A stretch of 64,000 nt of DNA from the NCBI RefSeq assembly GCF_050947875.1, contig NC_134568.1, positions 215,410,148-215,474,147 of the forward strand. The letters run 5' to 3'. The translations under genes were made by a program, and so were the position numbers. Shown here one piece after another: positions 11,623 through 22,146 of this stretch (position 1 is its first letter; every line of letters begins with the position of its first letter). This DNA is from Dermacentor variabilis (Eukaryota; Arthropoda; Arachnida; Ixodida; Ixodidae). Under the pieces are notes generated by a model. The model was not told where the DNA came from. It made no database searches and saw nothing but the letters and a program-made list of their open reading frames with translations.

Positions 11623-13058
11623 GGTTCCGAAAGTTGCCTTCGTCCTGCGTATGCAATGTTGGGCTGGCGGAGTATGCGTAACTGAATCATTATCCCAAGT
11701 TCGCTGCAGCCTTTTGTGCTCTTTTCCTATACAGAGGCGGCCTTCTGCCGTAACGAGCACGGTGTTACCGACGTATAGTTATTTCAGGGCTTCCTTCTGG
11801 CCCTGCTGCCGATTTGGACGACTGAGTATGATTTTCATGTTGTATTTGGTGCAATTCTTTGTGGTGCAACGGACAGGCGTGTCAGTCGCGGTTGTTTTCT
11901 CCAGAGATTTGTTTTGCGAAGAAAAGCTTTGTTCACCACGACCGAGATTCACAGGCTATCGATAGGGTAGCTAGAGCATTGACGCGTGTATTTTCAGCGC
12001 AAGTGAAGAAAAAAATCTTAGCATGATATAGACGATTAGCGTATGACAAACATTGACGTTGCCACAAGTCCTGAACGACACCGTTCTGGAGTCCTGAACG
12101 ACACAGTTCACGGCGTTTATGTCCTCTCTTACTGGGTAAACTGCGTAAAATAAGTTATCGCGCTTATTTGTTTTTGCAATTTTATATTACTGTCGGGATA
12201 GAGGTTAAGTGGGAGTTCCATAGCACGCACGCATGCATGTCGTCTGCCAAAGACGTACGGCGCTCATACTCGAATCGCGGCCACACCCATACATGGCTCA
12301 AAAAACCACTGGAGCCCTGCTATAGTTTCCAAAATCTACAGGCCTCAGTGACCAATTTTTTGTGGTGCTCGGAGTAATGTTCCTTTTTTCTGTGTATTTT
12401 TTGTTCATTATTCTTTCTTCCTGCAGCGTGAGGTAGCAAAGTTGACGTACCGCTTTGGGAGCACCCTTGTTTCTTCTTCTCATGATTGCCTGACCATCAT
12501 AGACAGTTCGATGTCACTCAATAATATCGCAGAATAGGGCCCCTCAGTGAGTTCATCATTTTTAGTTATACTCTAGAGTCTGTGAACATGTGAGATCGCT
12601 CTTTCTTTTTTTCTTTTCCGTTTTTTGTGCGTGTGGTGTGTGTGCACGTATTTTTTGTGTTTGGGCGGGGGGCGCTAAACTTTATGTATAACTAGAAGAA
12701 TTTTCTGGGACAAAAGTACTTTCAATGAAGTTGGATAATACTGCTTTGGCGTTCGCAAAAAGCAAAGAGTGACATGGGGCAGATATTATAGTTGCTGCGT
12801 AGCAAGGAACAAGGGAGCCCTGCTGTGAGCGTAATTGTCTTTGTCAGTTGTTGTGTCTACTGCGGGGCTCTTTCACCGACTTAGAGCTATAGGGCTAAAG
12901 GCTTCCTGGATGTCATAAGGGGCTGCGGCGAGCTTGGAGGCTGGCCCTGAACGTGTTCATCGAGCGCGCGTTTTCGGAAGGTTGAACCGGAATCCGGCTT
13001 AAGGATTTCATTAAAAAGTTTCTTGGACGAATTGTTCTAGATGAAAGAGAAAGGATGA
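11623..13058. other. No recognisable gene
   Basis: There is a two-copy 23-bp tandem repeat (agtcctgaacgacac) around 12067-12112. Otherwise this is T-rich intergenic DNA without identified exons. Confidence 0.4.
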
Positions 13059-14445
13059 TTAAAGGGACCTTTAAACGATTTTGACGATTATGTACAAACG
13101 TACTGAGTCGTTATAGGACAGGGCCTTTTGATCATTAATTGGCGCATCTAAGTGCACCGCGTAGAGCGTGTAATTTAATACAAGATTTCAAAGGAGCACA
13201 TCCCTACCGATCTCAGCAGGCCACTCGGCTGAGTTTTCAGCACCCCCCCCCCCTTACCAGGTGACGTGAGGTGACCATATGGCGCCAGTAGGATGATCTA
13301 TCCGATTGGCTGTCCAGGACGCATCATCGATAATTGTTCCAACTTTATGGCGAACAAATGTTGTCCGTAATAGTTGGAATGTTAGTTAGTTTGTTTCTAT
13401 GAAAAAGAAAGCAACAGAAAGACAATGCACAAGGACAGTTTATCACTACATTCAAGACTTCCAGCACACAACAAGTGTCGTCTGCTTGTCCTACGACGTG
13501 CTCCGTGCTGACGACAGCTCCGCGGTCAGCCTTGATCTCGATCTTTATTTTCGAGAGCACCATGGTTCTCCCTTGCTGCGTTGTGGGCTGCAAACGTAGC
13601 GATCGGCGATGTGTCTATTATAGCTCCACGTCGGTGTCCCTCGGCAGCAGACACGAGCGGAGTGGCCGCAACGCATCGGGTTGTCGGTATCCGATCGGCG
13701 CCCAGTATCTGCGCGCGCGTTTGGGACCGTAACTTCACGCCGGAGGATTACTACCACAATAGAGAGTTTTAGCGTGTGCGGTGTTCGGGTAAACGCAGGC
13801 GCAAGCGGACTGGGCGTTTTAACGCCTGAGCGCAGGCGAAAACGTGAGCTGCCTGCACGGTGCAGCGACCTCGTGGCACAGAGCTCAACTAGACAAACAA
13901 AGAGCTAATACAGCAGTAACCAAGTGCCTTCTACTTTGCTGCTGGCGTAAATTTTCTGCAGGAGCGCAACCATGAACACCTTGACTTTAAATGTTTGACA
14001 TGTTTAATATTTTGTTACAGTAATAGTGGCTCTGTGTGTGTTTAGATGGTTAATGTCTGCAGCACCACGGGTGGCCAGACCGTGCAGGCCGCTCATGTTT
14101 ACGCTAAAACTCCTTTATCACAGCGGTAGTAGTATGGAGGAGCGGGGGATCGAGGGTCAGGCGGCTAGCGGAGTGGTTGGAGAGGCTTCGCGCGCTGGCT
14201 CCAAGACAACCGGGAGTAGACGACACGACGTCACATCATGACGCAGAGCCAGTGAAGGCGGAACTTAGCCCCGAGCACTCGGCGAACGAGTTGAGGAGGA
14301 AAAACATGGATATGGAGGAGGGTAACTTGTAATCGTCTGTAGCTCTCTTAATATGAGACGCTTCAAATTGTGGTGCGAATGATTTACTCTAGCTGCATCC
14401 TACGCGTCTACAGAATCGGTCCGAACCATTTCAGGGATCATTTAA
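13059..14445. mobile_element. TTAAAGGGAC-ended DNA element carrying a THAP relic
   Basis: The left end is TTAAAGGGACC at 13059. The right end, read in reverse, is TTAAATGATCCCTGAAA at 14445, a decayed match. The left 280 bp and the right 300 bp read like the two end regions of a tick dispersed repeat, from memory. TTAA borders both ends, as it does in two other AAAGGGAC loci in the window (48713-49541 and 61737). The enclosed THAP-like exon suggests descent from a transposon encoding a THAP DNA-binding transposase. The boundary on the right is the weaker one. Confidence 0.5.
13562..13772 (+). pseudogene. Decayed THAP zinc-finger domain
   Basis: Starting at the ATG at 13562, the translation begins MVLPCCVVGCKRSDRRC, the classic start of a THAP domain with its first Cys pair (CCVVGC). 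Further on, in other frames, come QQTRAEW (the conserved Trp region) and then SICARVWDRNFTPEDYYHN, matching the second half of a THAP domain. Two small indels separate these parts. The second zinc pair, normally C-x-x-H before the FTPEDY block, is W-x-x-N here, so zinc binding would be lost. THAP domains bind DNA in P-type transposases and in many tick nuclear proteins. No downstream catalytic part is visible. Confidence 0.65.
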
Positions 14446-15778
14446 ACAGAGAAGAAGTAAGCAAGCAGTGGGCTTAACGTAGAATCTGGCTTAACATCAA
14501 ACAGTAAGCCCTTGTTCGGTTTCCCGCCATCAGTTCATTTTCAAGCGAACCGCTTATTTCTGTGCGCTCCGAACTGCAGATGCCATTTCGGGCCGAATAA
14601 TGCGCAAAATTTTAGAGATTCCTTTAAGCAATGCTCTTTTTCTCATTGACGCGTGTGGTTTCCGCGCATCGACTGATGCGATTGTTTTTCATCTGCTTGT
14701 CTATGATAAAAAATCATTTTCGTTGCAATAGGTTAGTCGTACATGAGCGCATTTTCTGAAGCTTAATCAGTTTTCCTGGTGTTATTGTGTGGGCGATCTT
14801 ACTGAAAGCTCCCTGATTACCTCTTCTCTAACTCTGGACAGTTAATGCGGGAACGTTACAATTTCGCCGTCAAAGCACAGACATGCTGATCTTTCGGCTT
14901 GTTCACGTGTACGAATGAAAAAAAAAATTCTAAAGGCCATCGCTCCGAGGCTGTGGAGGAGGATTGCAGCAATTGACTTAGCAGGTTTGACGTGACACCC
15001 CATAACAGCTGAGAGACTATGAGAGTGGGAGTGGTCCGGAGGGGTTTTTACAACCAGGGGTTCTCCGACGCGTACCCCACCAAGCCTCGGGGCACAAAGT
15101 TTTTTTTTGTTTCTGTTTTTCTTTGCATTCGGCCCCCTCGCGACTCGATCACCACGGTGGGTCGAAGATGCAGGCAGTCACTGGAGGTAGCAGTCCAAAG
15201 CAGCTGTTCCTGTTGCCGAAGCCCTGAGCTCTGACGGTGTGGCGCCATCCGGGGGAGCTCGGGTCATCGGCAGGTCCCATATGCATTTGTTGCGTGTGGG
15301 ATCCTAGGGTATAGAACTTGCGAATGATAGTCCTTACCCCTGATTTTTATTAGCCAAAATAAGGTGCACACAGGTAATAACAAGTATGCGTACTATATGT
15401 ACCCTACACTATTTTTCCACATGGTCCCCACACCGGTTCAGACATTGGTCCCATCGCATCACTAAATTTGAGATGCTCCTGTCGTCAGTGAGCGACGCAT
15501 GTGACCTCCCTGAACGCTCATTGTCATGCAGGCCTTCACGGCCTTTTGCGAACTCGCAACACCACTTCACACTTCTGAACGCGAGACACCTTTCCCCATA
15601 CGTTGGCTGCATTTCTCTGTGGATATCGATGGGCGTTCGTTATAGGAAACGTATTACATTTCGTGAAGCACAAAAGCCGTCTTCAGCAACTGACAGCAGC
15701 ACTGTGCCCCGGAGCTACCCGCAGATAGAGCTGCAGCCCTATCTGCGGACCCTTTCTTGGGTCCTATCTGCCCTTTCT
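14446..15778. other. No recognisable gene
   Basis: There is no supported gene. ORFs at 15019-15248 and 15386-15805 lack domain signatures. The last 100 bp contain short hairpins (gcagatag and its complement at 15721-15746). Confidence 0.4.
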
Positions 15779-15802
15779 TGGACCAGCCCATGGGCTGGTC
15801 CA
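15779..15802. repeat. 24-bp perfect palindrome
   Basis: The half-site TGGACCAGCCCA is followed directly by its exact reverse complement, with no spacer. It could extrude a cruciform, or it could be a dimeric protein site. There is no sign of a flanking TIR element. Confidence 0.9.
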
Positions 15803-16074
15803 TGAAAGGTGTTGAAAGGACTTGAAATGGATATGTCGACTTCGCATTTACAACTGTAATTTGGCTAAAATATATAGGGGCAAAGACTTTCAGATTCGAT
15901 ATGATTCGCCCTAGTATATCGACCTCCTGCTTCTCAGTTCCTCGCTCACATGCGATGTCGGGCGAATGGCCAGCTTATCATAAATATCATCAACAAAATC
16001 ACTCCTTGCGAGTGTTGAGTTTCGGCCTTGCTGGTTTAACATATTCTCTAGTGTGTAGCGCGGAAACTTGAGAA

Positions 16075-16141
16075 AAAAAAAACGGAGAGAAGACGAGACA
16101 CACAAGCGCTTGTGTGCTTCTCGTCTTCTCTCCGTTTTTTA
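16075..16141. repeat. Compact foldback hairpin
   Basis: The left arm (AAAACGGAGAGAAGACGAGA, then CACACAAGCG) pairs with a right arm ending CTCTCCGTTTTTT, with only a 2-nt bulge and a tiny loop around the AAGCGCTT dyad. The stem is about 30 bp. It resembles the foldbacks at 30441-30540 and 39624-39743 in design. Confidence 0.9.
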
Positions 16142-16832
16142 ACACGTAAGCGTTTTGGGCCAGGCTCCGCCGAAAATCTCTCCCATGTACGAACGTCATG
16201 CAATCATCATAACGCGAATCGCGAGATGGTGATATTTTACTATGTTCTGCTTACCTATTGGTTAGGCGGATAGGCATAGAAATGTTAGAAAGGTTTGATT
16301 TATTGAAAGCAATGCCTCTTGATCACGTATATTTGTTGAATTGAGGATATTCGGTATCATTTGTTTTAGCACTGAGTAATTCCGTAGAAAATATGGCCGC
16401 CAGCCTAGGCACCTCCAAGGGTAGTAAAGGTGCATAGTGCTCGGAAGTGTATTGCGGTCGCTGTCGGTGTCTACAGTTGAACTCCCCTCCCGTTCACCGC
16501 CACATTCGATATATCGAACGCTGCGTCGCGCTGTGCCCCTGCAAATGACTCGATGCCAACCAAGTCGGCGTCTATGGGTGGCGGCGGTCGTGGTGCGTTT
16601 CTGGCGCTTTTTCAAAGGTGATAAGCGGCAACCGTCACTGCTCGGTGGCGCCTCCGAAAGAGGGGTTCCTCTGAAAGGGGGTTCAACCGATTTTTTGCGA
16701 AGTTTCAGCGCTAAACAATAAAAATGATCACTCCGTTTAGGATGATTAGAAGATAGCGTTTGGGTACCGCCAAACCAAGGCGAAGACATCTATTCTCTCT
16801 CCCTCTCTCTCTATATATATACACATATATAT
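16142..16832. other. No recognisable gene; CT/TA microsatellite at end
   Basis: A minus-strand frame at 16262-16789 is open for 175 codons but matches nothing I recognise and partly overlaps what looks like a dispersed tick repeat (16480-16720). A (CT)n(TA)n tract fills 16796-16832 and abuts the gypsy LTR. Confidence 0.4.
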
Positions 16833-16940
16833 TGTAGTGAAGAGGAATGCCCGGCGCTGCAGACACGTCGCCAGTCGTCCGGGAGGCGCGAGCTCCAGAT
16901 TGCCTGCGCTGCTCTGGCTGAGACACGCTGCCTGCTTGCT
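16833..16940 (+). mobile_element. 5' LTR fragment of an internally deleted Ty3/gypsy element
   Basis: The sequence starting TGTAGTGAAGAGGAATGCCC is a direct repeat of 17826-17943 with a handful of substitutions. Homology stops near 16940, after which integrase coding sequence begins immediately. The LTR 3' part, gag, protease and RT are therefore deleted. Confidence 0.75.
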
Positions 16941-16954
16941 GCTCCCTTCCGAGC

Positions 16955-17781
16955 ACGGCTTCCGGGATCCGCTGGATAGTCGTCGCCATCGAACATTTGA
17001 CGCGATACGCAGAAACAGCCGCTCTGCCTGCTGCCACCGCGCGCGATATAGCATCCTTCCTCCTGAAAAACTTTATTCTCCGTCACGGTGCATCTCGCGT
17101 ACTTTTGAGTGATAGAGGACGTGTCTTCCTCTCCGAAGTCGTAATCGCGCTCCTTGCTGAATGTCGCATCGTTCATCGCACCACCACCGCCTACCATCCT
17201 CAAACTAGTGGTCTGACGGAAAGATTTAACCGCACCCTTGACGACATGCTCTCCGAATACGTCGCCTTTGATCACACTGATTGGGACCTCATTTGGCCAT
17301 TCATCACGTTCGCCTACAACACTGCACCACAGGCGACCACAAATTTCTCCCCATTCTTCCTCTTGTATGGCCGCGAACCTTCGACTACCCTCGGCACCAT
17401 TCTTCCGTACAGACCCGACTAATCCGAATGTACGCCTATCTCTGAAGCTGCCCGCCGCGCAGAGGAATGCCGTCAGCTTGCCCGTTCCTTTACAGCCGTC
17501 GACCAATGGCAACAAAAGTCTCGACGTGACGATGATCACCCGAATTGTCACTTTCTTCCGGACTCCCTTGTGTGGCTTTGGGTTCCCGCCGTTCCTGCTG
17601 GACTATCATCCAAGCTTGTGTCCAAATATCAAGGTCCCTACCGTGTTGTCGCGCCGACATCGCCTGTGTACTGTCGAGCCTGTCACGCCAACCTACGGAC
17701 CAACGCTGTCGTGGTCGTGAAACCGTCCACGTACAACGCCTGAAGCCGTATTACGACCCCATGATTCTGTCTTCACCATGA
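16955..17781 (+). pseudogene. Ty3/gypsy integrase fragment (nonsense, frameshift)
   Basis: This frame encodes an rve integrase core followed by a C-terminal GPY/F module; the enzyme inserts retrotransposon cDNA into chromosomes. Visible landmarks are IRWIVVAIEHLTRYAE, LLSDRGRVF (second acidic residue), TAYHPQTSGLTERFN (catalytic Glu), FAYNTA and YGREP. The frame stops at TAA 17420-17422. It then continues in the same phase through SLVWLWVPAV and KYQGPYRVV (GPY motif) until a one-base shift near 17700-17730, and ends as VHVQRLKPYYDP before TGA 17779. The position usually occupied by the first catalytic Asp (VDHLTRY type) is Glu here. RT and RNase H are missing upstream. A polypurine-like segment and the 3' LTR follow directly. 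Confidence 0.85.
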
Positions 17782-17825
17782 GTCGCCAGGATGGCTCCTT
17801 TTCCTATGGGGTGGCGATTGTAGTG

Positions 17826-17943
17826 TGTAGTGAAGAGGAATGCCCGGTGCCGCAGACACATCGCCAGTCGTTCGGGAAGCGCGAGCTCGAGATTGCCTGG
17901 GCTGCTCTGGCTGAGACACGCTGCCTGCTGCTCTGTTGTACCG
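17826..17943 (+). mobile_element. 3' LTR (partial) of the Ty3/gypsy element
   Basis: This is a direct repeat of 16833-16940, preceded by a polypurine-like tract (ggggtggcgattg). An 8-bp stutter (tgtagtg repeated) sits at the junction. The LTR runs into a (TA)n tract at 17957, so its 3' end is truncated and no target duplication can be read. Confidence 0.75.
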
Positions 17944-17956
17944 GATTCGGATTAGA

Positions 17957-17982
17957 ATATATATATATATATATATATATAA
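17957..17982. repeat. (TA)n microsatellite
   Basis: About 12 AT units lie between the LTR remnant and the SINE. Confidence 0.95.
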
Positions 17983-18168
17983 AGGCACGCCGTAGTGGAA
18001 GACTGGCAATTTGGACCACCTGGGGTTCTTTAACGTGCGCCTAAATCGAAATACACGGGTGTTTTCGAATTTCCCCCCCATCGAAATGCGGCCGCCATGG
18101 CCGGGATTCGATCCCGCGACCTCGTCCTTATAAAGCCGACCACCATAGCCACTAAGCAACCGCGGCGG
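17983..18168 (-). mobile_element. tRNA-derived SINE, Ruka type (3'-truncated)
   Basis: On the minus strand the element starts near 18168 with ccgcggttgcttagtggc, an A-box-like block. It has a B-box-like gggatcgaatcccgg, then the body blocks gggtgttttcg-type and aaagaaccccaggtgg. The same order is seen at 58471-58709, so the two define one family. Its 3' tail is cut by the TA tract. Pol III transcription would run leftwards. The Ruka assignment is from memory of the tick SINE. Confidence 0.85.
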
Positions 18169-18239
18169 TTACCATTCTCTATCGTGGACCCCGTATTTAA
18201 GTTATCTTTACGTGTGAGCTTACCGCGAAGTGTGTAAAC

Positions 18240-18527
18240 TTGAGGTGCTTTACACAAATTCTTTTTTGTTTAAGTTATAGCGTTCAATTTTGCTCGTGCG
18301 GCAAGGAAGTTGGTGACATGATGCATGTGTTGTGTGACTTTTCACTCTATACCCAAAAGCGAAAGCAGCAGTTAAGAGACAAAGGGAGACGTTATTTGGT
18401 CGTCACCACTACTCATACTGTAGACCATCGTCTGTTTCCGGCATTCAAGAAACCAAGGTGTTGTGGTGAATTTTTTTTATTAGCTGCGCATGTGTTCAAA
18501 GTATTAGTGTATATTTACGTGTATTAA
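18240..18527 (+). pseudogene. Probable LINE ORF2 C-terminal zinc-knuckle fragment
   Basis: The frame contains FCSCGKEVGDMMHVLCDFSLY followed by a basic KRKQQLRDK stretch. This is the arrangement C-x-C-G, then H-x-x-C-D, then LY-x-x-x-R that ends RNase H-bearing LINE ORF2 proteins. The remainder does not match well and RNase H is absent upstream. A GT microsatellite follows the stop. Confidence 0.45.
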
Positions 18528-18540
18528 CACTGTGTAAATG

Positions 18541-18541
<1 letters not shown>

Positions 18542-18636
<95 letters not shown>
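18542..18636. repeat. (GT)n microsatellite
   Basis: About 47 GT units with two interruptions (TTTGT). Confidence 0.97.
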
Positions 18637-18638
<2 letters not shown>

Positions 18639-20518
18639 ATTTCATTTTGCAGCTTGTACATGTGTTAGGGCTGTTGCATCGCATCTATTTTTTTTTCTTT
18701 TGGCGCCTTGCTTCGAACCTATTTAATATACTTCCTGTTAAATATACCCATTAACACATAAACTGGAGGCTCAGTGCAGCGCGTCTAAGTGCACGAACCG
18801 TCATGGCCAAGAAGAACGTAATTGACTTACTATTTCTGACTTCTTGAATGAAGGGGAGAACGCTAATGACAGAAATACAAACGGCGTCTTTCGTAATGCC
18901 TGTGAAAATTTCGGCAGCTGCCCGGAGTTGTAGGTGCACAAGTCTGGCTGAAGCTCTGTTTGTGCGCGAAGTGTTTTTTTTTTTTTAACGCAAATTTGTT
19001 TCCCCGCCTGGGTCGCTGCGCACACGCGTCACGGGGTACTCGTGTGCCATCCAAACACCGCTGCTGGGGTCATCAAAGCTATTTGCGTCGCGACTTTTCC
19101 GCGGCCTCGTTTGAATGTCCTCGCGGATCCGCTTGAGTGCGGTTCTCAGCAGCGGCTAATGCGCCTGTTACCGCGTACTGTTTGTACAGGGACGCGCAAA
19201 GGAAACCGCTCGTCTCGCCATGCAGGATGCCCGAGCGCAGGGAGTGTGCGCGTTTCTCCGATGGAGCTGCTTGAGCAGTCACCGAACAGCTAGCAGTGCG
19301 GTTACCACGTTGCAGACACTTGCGCGGATTTGCATATTCAGTCTTTTCGGTGTCATGCGCTTGAGAGCCGGGAACCAGCAGACCCGGGCTCCACGGGGAA
19401 CTTACTTTTCTCTAGTTGTAGCCCGTCTCATTATTCATTTTAGAAAAAAAAAAGAGGTAAAGAGAACGAGAGCTGCCCGCGCTAATTCTCTTAATCGGTG
19501 TTCAGAACTTCGAGACAATGAATAGTGGCTATTCTGTTGATTTTTAGAGGAAGCTGGATAGGGAACGGGCCCTTTAAAATATACGTGAAATAGAAAAACG
19601 CCTTCTTTGTGTGACTGCTCAGCCGACCTGAATTAATTTTCCGCCCATTAAAAAAGAAAGAAAAACCAAAACTGTAGCGAATGGTACGCGCAGAATTTGA
19701 TCTGGGCTATTTTTAGAGGAAAATTCGATAACAGAAATTCACTAAAATATCGAAGCGTAGAGTTTACTCTTAACAGGAAGAGCGATAGCACAGTTGTGTA
19801 AACTGCATCTGGTCAAAGCACTAACTCGAACCGAATCGACATTATTTACGCTATGCTGGGAACACGGCTTTTAGAAAACTCAGGTGACTAAAGCAACCGC
19901 TCCACATAAACTCTAGCTCGTCACGTTATCTTTGTCTGTTTTCAACACTTTATGAAGTGCTCGCAGTCTACGGAATTTCCCTGTCTGTGTTGGTTGTCAT
20001 AATTCTGCGCGCAGCTGCTAGAATACGCAACAAATTTTATTCAAATTTATTCAGTGCGCGTTTCGAAGTATTTAATGGGTAAATTCGAGCCTGGCATTTT
20101 TTATGGCTCTTTTTAAATTGAAGAAAAGTGGAAAAGTAGGCCTCTTTAGGGACGCCTATATCCCGAAGTCCCAAACATTACTCAGGCAAGGAAATTAAGA
20201 AAGAAATAACAAGATGAAAACAAGCAATAGCGAATAACAAAAAAAAAATTACCGACGATTACGTTACTTCCTAATGCGAAATGTGAGCGCAGCAAATAAG
20301 CTGTTTCACCTTTTGGATAGATTGAGGCAAAGAAATCGAGCAACACATGTATGCGCTATCACATAATTTTTTTTTATTTTTCACACGTATTCCTTTAACA
20401 AAGACTCCACTAACAGTTCTTGACAGTCATGAAGGAAGCTTTGTGGTCGGAGAAATAGACTGATATATGTTCGACTTGGTACACCAATGCTTGATTCTCA
20501 AAGACGAGATCTATACAA
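18637..20518. other. No recognisable gene
   Basis: Intergenic DNA with A-rich tracts (19441-19455, 19653-19668, 20238-20250). Short ORFs on both strands near 18801-19525 overlap one another and have no domain signature. Confidence 0.4.
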
Positions 20519-20827
20519 GTGCCTCGCGAGGTTGTCACAGCCGTGGGAGAAGCAGAGGCTAAGCGCCGCCGCCGAGAAGACCCTGCCGTTCGCGCCGCCG
20601 AAGCGGAGGCTCATCGCCGCCGTCGAGAGCAACCAGCAGTAAGCGAGGCTGAAGCAGAAGCTCATCGCCGCCGCCGAGAAGACCCTGCAGTTCGCGCCGC
20701 CGAAGCGGAGGCTCATCGCCGCCGTCGAGAGCAACCAGCAGTAAGCGGAAGCGGAGGGGGGCGGCGTGTACACCCAGCGGCAAACGATGGGGGCAGAAGC
20801 GCGCGCAGCAAGCGGACAACACGATAA
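20519..20827 (+). CDS. Arginine-rich repeat ORF (coding-like minisatellite)
   Basis: A 102-codon frame is dominated by four 17-residue repeats, each a variant of AEAHRRRRE followed by DPAVRAAE or QPAVSEAE, spanning about 20549-20752. The repeat alternates between two versions, giving a 102-bp higher-order unit. The charged alternating Glu/Arg pattern predicts a long helix or coiled coil. Similar repeat proteins are abundant in tick gene predictions, from memory, but their function is unknown to me. The conventional start is uncertain, and the downstream 300 bp look like a dispersed repeat, so this may be part of a multicopy element and not a host gene. Confidence 0.4.
   Translation: MPREVVTAVGEAEAKRRRREDPAVRAAEAEAHRRRREQPAVSEAEAEAHRRRREDPAVRAAEAEAHRRRREQPAVSGSGGGRRVHPAANDGGRSARSKRTTR
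20549..20752. repeat. 51-bp tandem repeat, four units
   Basis: Units begin at gaggctaagcgccgcc and its variants. Units 1 and 3 resemble each other, as do units 2 and 4, so the true duplication unit is 102 bp. All units keep the same phase, which preserves the open frame. Confidence 0.85.
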
Positions 20828-21795
20828 AGGGAGGAGGGAAGAGATAGCAGCGACTGACTGATGCCGCTGACGGCGATAGTGAGTCAACCCCAGCTATCCG
20901 CCACACAAGAACAGAGGGGGGGGGGACCCTTTCCTCCTCTTTCTGCATGGCGGCGACGGTGTTCTATGCAGTCACGTTATCTTGACTCTCTAGCGGCGTC
21001 AGCGGCATCCAGCGGTATCAGTCGGTCGCTGCTAGCGCTGGGGGGATGAAAGGGGGGCGGAGCTGGTTACGAGGCCGACGACGACGCCGACGCCGACGAC
21101 GACGCGAAACCCAGGAACGGACGCCAAAGAGCTGCGCTCTAAAAGATAAGGTAAACACTGCCGACACTCTTAGCACAATCGCACAAGTAGTGTCGTCACG
21201 GGAATTAGCACCGAAAGCACAGACTAGTCGTTTGGTACAGTCACCACCATCACGTTGGGGGAATTCCCGTACAAGTCGTGGCAAATGGAGTGGCACACAA
21301 ACTTGCGCGTAATCTTAATAAGCGCAATGCGTAACAATAAACTGGCACTTAAACAACTCGGAACCGGCGTTCAGAGGCCGACCGTGAGATTTTGTCGGGC
21401 GCCAAGAAGTCGCGAAGGACGCTGACGGCGCGCCCCTGATTATCGGGACGCGACCACAGTCCAAGCAGTTTGCTCGGTGATAGCGGGCGTCCTATTCTAT
21501 TCGCATACCTTGAATGTGGTGGTGACCCATCTGGAATTCGCCCAATTTGATGCTAAGACTATTCTACGTACGCAAGCTGCAGGTGTGACAGCTGTCTGAC
21601 GATGTGTCGCTTCTCCTGCTTTGTCTTGTTTACCTTCACGTTTTGTTCTCTGTGCACTTAGTATGCCTATGCGTTTATGACGCTTCTTTGGGAAATGCGT
21701 GTGTATTTATGGGGATATATGTAGTTTTAATTTCTTATCTAAGTCTTGGAATGACCGGCTCTTACGTAGCCTACGTTCCCCTTTGTCTGGAGTCA
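20828..21795. other. No recognisable gene; GC-rich dispersed-repeat-like DNA
   Basis: 20780-21030 reads like a tick dispersed repeat that often follows the Arg-rich array, from memory. A (GAC/GCC)n triplet run lies at 21073-21106 and produces opposite-strand poly-Arg ORFs. There is no supported gene. Confidence 0.4.
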
Positions 21796-22030
21796 TTAAC
21801 AACAACGACAACAATGAGGACATCCATCAAGAAAGTTCATGTGGTCATGCCGACGATCCCGCTGTTTGTTGTATTGTGGGCATTCTATAATTATACGTTG
21901 CACTGAAACGTCAAGGCTGTCGCAGAAATTACACTCAGGGAATGTTCTTTTTTCTTTTAATGCATAAGACATGAATGCTACGTCACAGCTCAGAAGTTGG
22001 AGGGGTGTGTCGAACTTGTGATTATTTCTT
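21796..22030 (-). pseudogene. LINE ORF2 C-terminal fragment (zinc knuckle)
   Basis: Minus-strand translation gives FPECNFCDSLDVSVQRIIIECPQYNKQRDRR, the C-x-x-C, then E-C-P-x-Y, then R pattern at the end of LINE ORF2 proteins. The His of the knuckle (normally EH before the last Cys) is Gln-Arg here. The frame then degrades. A GT/CA tract lies just upstream on this strand, so the fragment is severely 5'-truncated. Confidence 0.5.
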
Positions 22031-22048
22031 CTCGTTTTATTTATCTTT

Positions 22049-22055
22049 CGCGCGC

Positions 22056-22145
<90 letters not shown>
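22049..22145. repeat. (CG)n(TG)n microsatellite
   Basis: Five CG steps lead into about 43 TG units. Confidence 0.97.

Positions 22146-22146
<1 letters not shown>

Noticed and set aside
11468..11965. 165-codon plus-strand frame
   Set aside because: It starts in the LINE 3' UTR and runs into pyrimidine-rich flank, producing a Phe/Leu/Cys-rich peptide without a recognisable domain.
16811..17551. 246-codon minus-strand open frame
   Set aside because: It lies antisense to the gypsy integrase and LTR, whose sense frame has clear family motifs. The antisense protein has none.
21046..21110. Poly-Arg open frames on both strands
   Set aside because: They come from a GAC/GCC triplet run and are not a protein domain.
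22049..22145. Open frames of alternating His-Thr or Cys-Val
   Set aside because: These are pure translations of GT/CA microsatellites (also at 18542 and 58263-58979) and are not proteins.
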